From Hydrangea macrophylla (taxonomy: Eukaryota; Streptophyta; Magnoliopsida; Cornales; Hydrangeaceae): a DNA stretch of 64,000 nt. The stretch lies in contig CM066997.1 in NCBI GenBank assembly GCA_033977485.1, positions 76,478,634 through 76,542,633 on the forward strand, given 5' to 3'. This document shows, piece by piece, positions 58,922 through 64,000 of this stretch. The translations under genes and the position numbers were made by a program. Position 1 is the stretch's first letter. Each line of letters opens with the position of its first letter. Below the pieces are notes generated by a model. That model saw only the letters and a program-made list of their open reading frames with translations, was not told the DNA's origin and searched no databases.

Positions 58922-58994
58922 GGGAGTTGTAAACAAAGTTGATGTATTTTATTCTTTTAGCGCGGTTTTATTTTACAAATACCTTTGCTTGTCA

Positions 58995-60622
58995 CCAATG
59001 TCAATGGCCGATCAGCTCGTTGACGCTGTGGCCAAACATAAAATTCTATCCTTTATGGATGGGCATTCAGGTTATAATCAGATATATATAACTGAAGATG
59101 ACGTCCCCAAAACCGCATTCAGATGTCCAGGAACAATTAGAATGTTTGAATGGGTGGTTATGCCATTCGAGTTGAAAAATGTGGGAGCAACGTACCAACG
59201 AGCTATGAATGCAATCTTCCATGATATGATAGGGAAAATCATGGAAGTTTACATCGATGATGTTGTAAAATCAGCCACGTAGGAGAAGCATTTGGCCGAT
59301 TTAAGGCAATCCTTTGAAAGAATGAGGACCCATGGGCTAAAGATGAATCCCTTGAAGTGTACTTTTGGAGTATCAGCAGGAAACTTTCTTGGTTTCTTAG
59401 TACACCAAAGGGACATTGAGCTCGACAAAAACAAATTCCGATCCATTCAATCAGCAGAGCCCCCGAGTAATAAGAAGGAGCTCCAAAGACTTCTCGAGCA
59501 AATCAACTTTTTGCAGAGGTTCATCTCAAACTGCGCAGGACGAACACAAGTTTGGTCCTTGTTGCTCAAGCTCAAGGCCGAACAAGAATTCAGGTGGGAG
59601 AATCAGCATCAAAAGGCCTTCGAAGTTATTAAGCAATATTTATCTGAACCACCAGTAATCATGCCTCCAAGAAAGAAGAGGCTTTTGAAGCTGTATTTGT
59701 CGGCCTCAGATGAATCAATAGCATGCATGCTAGCGTAGGATAATGAATGGGGAAAGGAACAAGTAGTGTATTATTTAAGTTGAGTTCTAACTTCCGTCGA
59801 GTGTAGATATACGCCAATAGAAAAATTATGTTTAGATTTGTATTTTGCTTCACAAAAATTAAAGGTATATATGCTTCCTGTGTTGGTTTATTTGGTTTGT
59901 CAAACTGACGTCATCAAATACATGCTATCAAGACCGATAATGCATGGGCACATTGAAAAGTGGACTCTGCCTATGATGGAGTTCACATTTCAATTCGTGC
60001 CACAGAGATTAGTGAAGGGACAGTTCCTCGCCGATTTCTTGGCTGATCATCCTTGTTTGGATATCGGCCCAGAATTAAACGAAGTAATTTATTCCACCCT
60101 ATTATCGACAATATCTCTAACCCCTTGGACGTTAATATTTGATGGGTCAAAAAATGTTGATGGAGTAGGGGCAGGGATAATTGTAGTATCGCCGAGAAAA
60201 AGGAAGACGGTGTTCTCATTCAAGCTCGAATTCGAGTGTTCTAGTAACCAAGCTGAATATGAAGCGTTAATCATCGGCCTAGAAATCATAGCCGAAATGA
60301 ATATATCAGCGATTTATATTATCGGCGACTCAAACCTTATTATTAACCAGCTCAGTGGTGAGTTTAGGTGCAAGAGTTGGGAGTTGTTACCCTTTAACTC
60401 AATTGCTCTTTAGTTACTATGTGAATTTGACAACGTTAGAGTCCAACATATTGCTCGAGCCTATAACTTCGAGGCCGACAACTTAGCGCAAGTAGCATCG
60501 GGAACCAAGTTAGAAGTAACTGATAATGAAAAGTTGATAAGAGTGCAAAAAAGGATCTTGCCATCAGTAAAGCAACAGGAAACGGAAACAGAAGTTTTCT
60601 CGGTGATCATGGACGATCAAGA
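58995..60622 (+). pseudogene. RT C-terminal part, RNase H and second RNase H-like domain
   Basis: Continues the RT frame after the nested insertion. RT motifs are ILSFMDGHSGYNQIYI (first catalytic Asp), FEWVVMPFELKNVGATYQRA (Gly to Glu in the normally conserved PFGL) and MEVYIDDVVKSA (the YIDD pair). A connection and first RNase H follow (FRWENQHQKAFEVIKQYLSE, LYLSASDESIACMLA). Then comes a second, RVT_3-type RNase H: LIFDGSKNVDGVGAGIIVVS, NQAEYEALIIGLEI and IGDSNLIINQLSGEF, with Asp, Glu and Asp in place. In-frame stops are at 59280-59282, 59736-59738, near 59781 and 60411-60413. The tail fades at about 60622, where copia LTR sequence starts. Confidence 0.85.
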
Positions 60623-60971
60623 TGAAGGAAAAACCGGTTTAAGTTAAAAGTTTTAAACACGCAGCGGAAAAGTCAAGTTATAAAAACTTATTTGGTAGCC
60701 TAGGATCTACTACTCGTCAATTCCATAGATGCGTACAAGAGGGGACAAGAGTTTATACCTTAGTGTCTTGAACCCAATTCTGAAATCTTCAACTTCCAGC
60801 AGCCTCCACTAGATGGCCTTCACTCTTATGACTCCTATGGATGCTCGCAGGAAGGACTAGGGTTGGTGGGAACCCTAATGGAGAGGATTGGAAGGTTTTG
60901 GGAAACCTAAACAGTTTCTGCAGCTTTTACGTATAAAAAACGACGAACTCCTTTTCCAGAACGCAGTTGCC

Positions 60972-60980
60972 CTATTTATA
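60972..60980 (-). promoter_or_regulatory. TATA box of the copia LTR
   Basis: Minus strand TATAAATAG, followed by GGCAACTGCG. The CGATCGATCG cluster is 25-130 bases upstream. Confidence 0.65.
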
Positions 60981-61002
60981 GATTCCCAGAACCGACCTAG
61001 AC

Positions 61003-61110
61003 TTCGACCGATCGAAGTGACTTCGATCGATCGAAACTTCGATTGATCTAACCATTCTCGATCGATCGAACCTGCCATGACTTCAATCGATCGAACATAC
61101 TTCAATCGAT
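61003..61110 (-). promoter_or_regulatory. Cluster of six CGATCGATCG-type motifs upstream of the copia TATA box
   Basis: Six variants of TTCGATCGATCGAA in about 108 bases, spaced roughly 16-20 bases (ACCGATCGAAG, TCGATCGATCGAAA, TTCGATTGATC, TCGATCGATCGAAC, then TTCAATCGATCGAAC twice). LTR family B has a similar cluster. Confidence 0.7.
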
Positions 61111-62123
61111 CGAACTTGTCTTGACAGCTTCCTCAAGTGTCTTTCCAAGTATCCTGGTGGAGCTAAGAGTGGGACCTCCTAGGCTCTTTATTGTTGGCTC
61201 AGATCAGTTGATTAATTCCCATGACCAAACTCTTTGATCAGCAAATTAATCGACTGATTAGTTAACGTTTACTCCATTATAAAACGATAACTGAACTCCA
61301 ACGCAAAAGAACATATCTGAAGCGATAACTAGACTTGTATGGTGTACTAATGTCCCTCTACCGTTAGCATTCGTAATCATATTCAGGTAGTCGGATAACT
61401 GTTACTGTCAACCTGAATCATGATTACTTCTTGTATTCCTTGAGTCCCATTTACCTCTCATGATTACCAAACATGTTGATAACTCTTATCAACAAGACTG
61501 CAGTACTCAGTAATCGACTTGGTGACATTCTCAAGGGAATGCTTACTCTGAAACAGAGGGTAGATTCTATCTTGACAATTTATGTTCACAACCCTATGAA
61601 TATGACATACCCAAGATACCCAGGTGTTGATCTTCTATAGACCTCACTGATTGGTAAATTAAAGCAGCCATATCCACAGTCTGTGTTCATAAACGTCTCA
61701 AGATTAAGAACACGTACCTTATACAAGTTATGAGTTCCTATCGACTGATTGACAGCCTTGAGTGTCAATAGGAAGGCTCAGGTCCATCAATGCACTATAA
61801 GCACTAGCATGTTAACTAAGAGTTAAACTCTAGTGATTGAGATTAATCACTCCATCCAATGGTAGTTAATCATGCTACAGTGTAAACCTGATGAGATATC
61901 CAGTTTCATCATCCACTGTGACACATTCTAAGTAACAAAGAATAGTAATTCGTATCTCATTTGTATGTATCTCATACATACACGAATTACTTACTATGAT
62001 ACTTAAGGATAAACAATCATCTCATGAAAGAAACATACATAATGAAATGTAAAGCTGATATCCATATATTAAAAAGTCAATGTCTCATACATAAAGTAAT
62101 GATTTGAGGGCACAAACCCAACA

Positions 62124-62138
62124 AACTCCCACTTGCAC
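62124..62138 (-). other. Polypurine tract of the copia element
   Basis: Minus strand GTGCAAGTGGGAGTT directly before TGTTGGG, and directly after the polyprotein stop codon at 62139-62141. Confidence 0.7.
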
Positions 62139-63979
62139 TCACAACCATACAAGATTACATCTGAGACCTAGACTATCTAGATGACGATCAAAGACCTTCT
62201 GTGGCAAGGCCTTTGTAAACGGATCATCAAGTTTGTCAGCGGTGGCAATCTTGGTGACAGTCAAATCTCCACGTTGAACAATATCTCGGATAAGATGATA
62301 TTTCCGCTCTACGTGCTTCCCTTTCCCGTGGTTCCATGGCTCCTTGGACTGAGCCACTGCCCCACTATTATCACAATAAAGCGTAATAGGTGACATCGAC
62401 GCTGGTACCACCTCGAGCTCCATAAGGAACTTCTTGAGCCAAACAGCTTCCTTTGCGGCTTCACAAGCAGCCACATACTCAGCTTCTGTAGTTGAGTCTG
62501 CAATGCATTTCTGCTTAATGCTCCTCCAACTAATAGCACCACCTCCCAAGGTAAAGAGATGACCGGACGTCGACTTCCTCGAATCTTTATCTGACATAAA
62601 GTCCGAGTTAGTGTATCCTACTGGAATTAACTCACTACCACCGTACATAAGCATGTAATCTTTAGTCCTTTTCAAGTACTTAAGAATGTGCTTAACGGCT
62701 GTCCAGTGCTCTGGACCTGGATTCGATTGATATCTGCTAACCATGCCAACGGCAAAACAGATATCTGGTCTAGTGCATAACATCGCATACATGAGACTTC
62801 CAACTGCCGAAGCATATGGAATTCCTGCCATGCAATTCCTCTCCTCCTGTGTCTTGGGACACTGGTCCTTGGAGAACGCTAAACCATGCCTGAAAGGTAA
62901 CAAACCTTTCTTCGAATTATCCATAGAAAACCTAGTTAGCACCTTATCGATATAACCAGCTTGAGACAATCCCATTATCTTTCGCTTGCGATCCCGAAAA
63001 AAAGCTTTATCCCAAGAATATAGCTCGCCTCTCCTAAATCCTTCATATCGAAAGTACTAGCTAGCCAAACCTTGATTGTTGACAATGTCGCTACATCATT
63101 TCCAATGAGTAGAATGTCATCAACATAAAGCACAAGAAAAGCCATCACTTTTCCTTCACTCTTCTTGTATACACAAGGTTCATCCAGATTCTGTATGAAA
63201 CCAAACGACTTGACCGCTTGGTCAAATCGGATGTTCCAACTCCTGGATGCTTGCTTAAGCCCATAAATGGACTTTTGCAACTTGCATACCAAGTTCCCTT
63301 TCCGACCAGCTATGAACCCTTCTGGTTGTTGCATATAGATGTCCTCCTCAAGATTGCCATTTAAGAATGCAGTCTTGACGTCCATCTGCCAGATTTCATA
63401 ATCTAGGCATGCAGCAATGGATAAGAGTATTCTGATGGACTTGATCATGGCTACCGGAGAGAAAGTTTCCTCATAGTCAATGCCCTCCCTCTGAGTATAA
63501 CCTTTCGCTACAAGCCTAGCCTTAAAGGTCTCAACCTTTCCATCAGATCCTCTTTTCCTCTTGTAGACCCACTTACAACCAATGGGTTTAATATTGGCTG
63601 GAAGTTCTACAAGATCCCAGACCTGATTAGAATCGATAGATTCTAATTCAGCCTTCATAGCTTTAACCCAATGTTCTGAATCAACATCAATCATTGCCTC
63701 TTCGTATGTGGCAGGATCAGATTCAGATTCTATGGAGACAGCTTCAAAAACTTCTCCTAAGAACATGTATCTATCAGGCTGGCTGATAATCCTCCCACTA
63801 CGACGAGGTACCGGTGCAGAAATGGGTGAAGAAGTGGTATTTTCTTGATTTACATCGTTATCAACTGCGGGTTGGACTGAGGGCTCTCCTTCTATTTCTC
63901 TCAGATCTATCCTTCCCTTAGGTTTATGGTTCATGATATAATCATCCTCTAAGAAAACAGCATTTGTACTAACAAACAC
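62139..63979 (-). pseudogene. Copia polyprotein: RT and RNase H, one frameshift
   Basis: Two overlapping frames of one polyprotein. The first (63979-62975) has an inter-domain linker (SGRIISQPDRYMF), then RT: WVKAMKAELESI, NIKPIGCKWVYKRKRGSDGK, ARLVAKGYTQREGIDYEETF, QMDVKTAFLNGNLEEDIYMQ (first catalytic Asp), YGLKQASRSW and VLYVDDILLIGND (YVDD). The second (62975-62139) completes RT (YIDKVLTRFSMD, PYASAVGSLMYAMLCTRPDI) and contains the RNase H with YTNSDFMSDKDSRKSTSGH, STTEAEYVA and LYCDNSGAV (Asp, Glu, Asp), ending LRCNLVWL. The frames are separated at a run of seven T (minus strand, plus 62997-63003), which looks like a homopolymer indel. All catalytic residues are kept. Confidence 0.88.
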
Positions 63980-64000
63980 TTTCTGTTCTCTTGGATCATA

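Larger units (their letters stand above)
41590..58994 (-). mobile_element. LTR family B (1.6 kb un-nested, solo-LTR-like), TSD CCAAT
   Basis: Ends TGACACGGAAATATTTTG and TACCTTTGCTTGTCA (inverted TGACA/TGTCA), with CCAAT duplicated at 41585-41589 and 58995-58999. Without its two guests the element is 41590-42864, 55357-55633 and 58927-58994, about 1,620 bases, with no coding sequence. It is most simply a solo LTR, oriented minus because a TATAAATAC box lies on that strand near 42790-42800. GATCGATCGAA clusters lie at 42241-42370 and 55359-55450. Confidence 0.75.
36359..60622 (+). mobile_element. Tat-type Ty3/gypsy element, split by nested insertions and truncated
   Basis: Comprises the left LTR (36359-37534), PBS region, gag, protease and the first part of RT up to 41589. 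RT resumes at 58995 and continues through RNase H and a second RNase H-like domain to about 60622, where a copia element cuts in. The 17.4 kb between (41590-58994) is a nest of younger elements. The domain order with two RNase H-type domains after RT is typical of the Tat lineage. Several stop codons and frame changes show it is dead and older than its guests. Integrase and the right LTR would lie beyond the copia element, outside the window. Confidence 0.85.
60623..62123 (-). repeat. 3' LTR of a copia element
   Basis: On the minus strand it starts TGTTGGGTTTGTGCCCTC at 62123 and ends near 60623 (CCTTCA). The outer end is less certain because the partner LTR and TSD are outside the window. 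TATAAATAG on the minus strand is at 60972-60980. A CGATCGATCG cluster lies just upstream of it at 61003-61110. About 1.5 kb. Confidence 0.75.
60623..64000 (-). mobile_element. Ty1/copia element, 3' part, running off the window
   Basis: 3' LTR (60623-62123), PPT (62124-62138) and the RT-RNase H end of the polyprotein (62139-63979), all on the minus strand. Inserted into the RNase H end of the Tat-type gypsy. Gag, protease, most of integrase and the 5' LTR lie to the right of the window. It has one frameshift, otherwise open frames, so it is among the younger insertions here. Confidence 0.88.

Overview
The window is repeat-rich nuclear DNA from a flowering plant, almost certainly a eudicot with a TE-inflated genome. 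The evidence is intron-containing fragments of plant genes (citrate synthase, phosphomannomutase, a receptor-like kinase), plant-specific TE lineages (Tat-type Ty3/gypsy, Ty1/copia, FAR1-type MULE, CACTA, hAT MITEs, a tRNA-derived SINE, an L1-type LINE) and long (TC)n/(GA)n tracts. I see no intact host gene. Nearly every supported feature is a mobile element or a gene piece carried or broken by one.

Layout. 1-3250: a decayed family-A LTR. 3450-4645: a MITE and a LINE remnant. 4780-6970: LTR-like sequence and a CACTA-type subterminal block. 6971 to about 19900: a large CACTA-like element carrying exon pieces of at least four unrelated host genes, a 179-bp tandem array, a nested family-A solo LTR (TSD ACTAC) and a nested hAT MITE (TSD GACATAGA). 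21361-24914: a solo LTR of a related family C (TSD CATAG) containing a hAT MITE. 25803-30778: a Mutator-like element with TIRs of about 360-390 bp, a FAR1/MULE transposase gene broken by one stop codon, and a convergent GRF zinc-finger gene. 32161-35455: a TIR element, a SINE with a 13-bp TSD, a hAT MITE with an 8-bp TSD, a small-LTR gag fragment and a MITE. 36136-36203: first exon of a phosphomannomutase gene with an in-frame stop.

36359-64000 is a matryoshka. A Tat-type gypsy element (LTR 36359-37534, then gag, protease, RT and two RNase H-like domains) is split inside RT by a 1.6-kb TG...CA insertion (LTR family B, TSD CCAAT). That insertion is itself split by a 12.5-kb non-autonomous LTR element (family A, 42865-55351, TSD CCACA, minus strand) and by a family-A solo LTR (55634-58921, TSD GGGAG). 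The gypsy is then cut near 60623 by a minus-strand copia element that runs off the window.

The most unusual points are: the 12.5-kb element with 3.3-kb LTRs, no coding capacity and several internal tandem arrays (LARD-like), with PPT-like motifs reiterated inside it; the multi-gene capture in the CACTA-like element; clusters of a CGATCGATCG-type motif just upstream of the TATA box in two otherwise unrelated LTRs; and the paired transposase/GRF gene layout of the MULE. Coordinates of TE ends come from reading termini and target-site duplications by eye; no alignment or database search was run.
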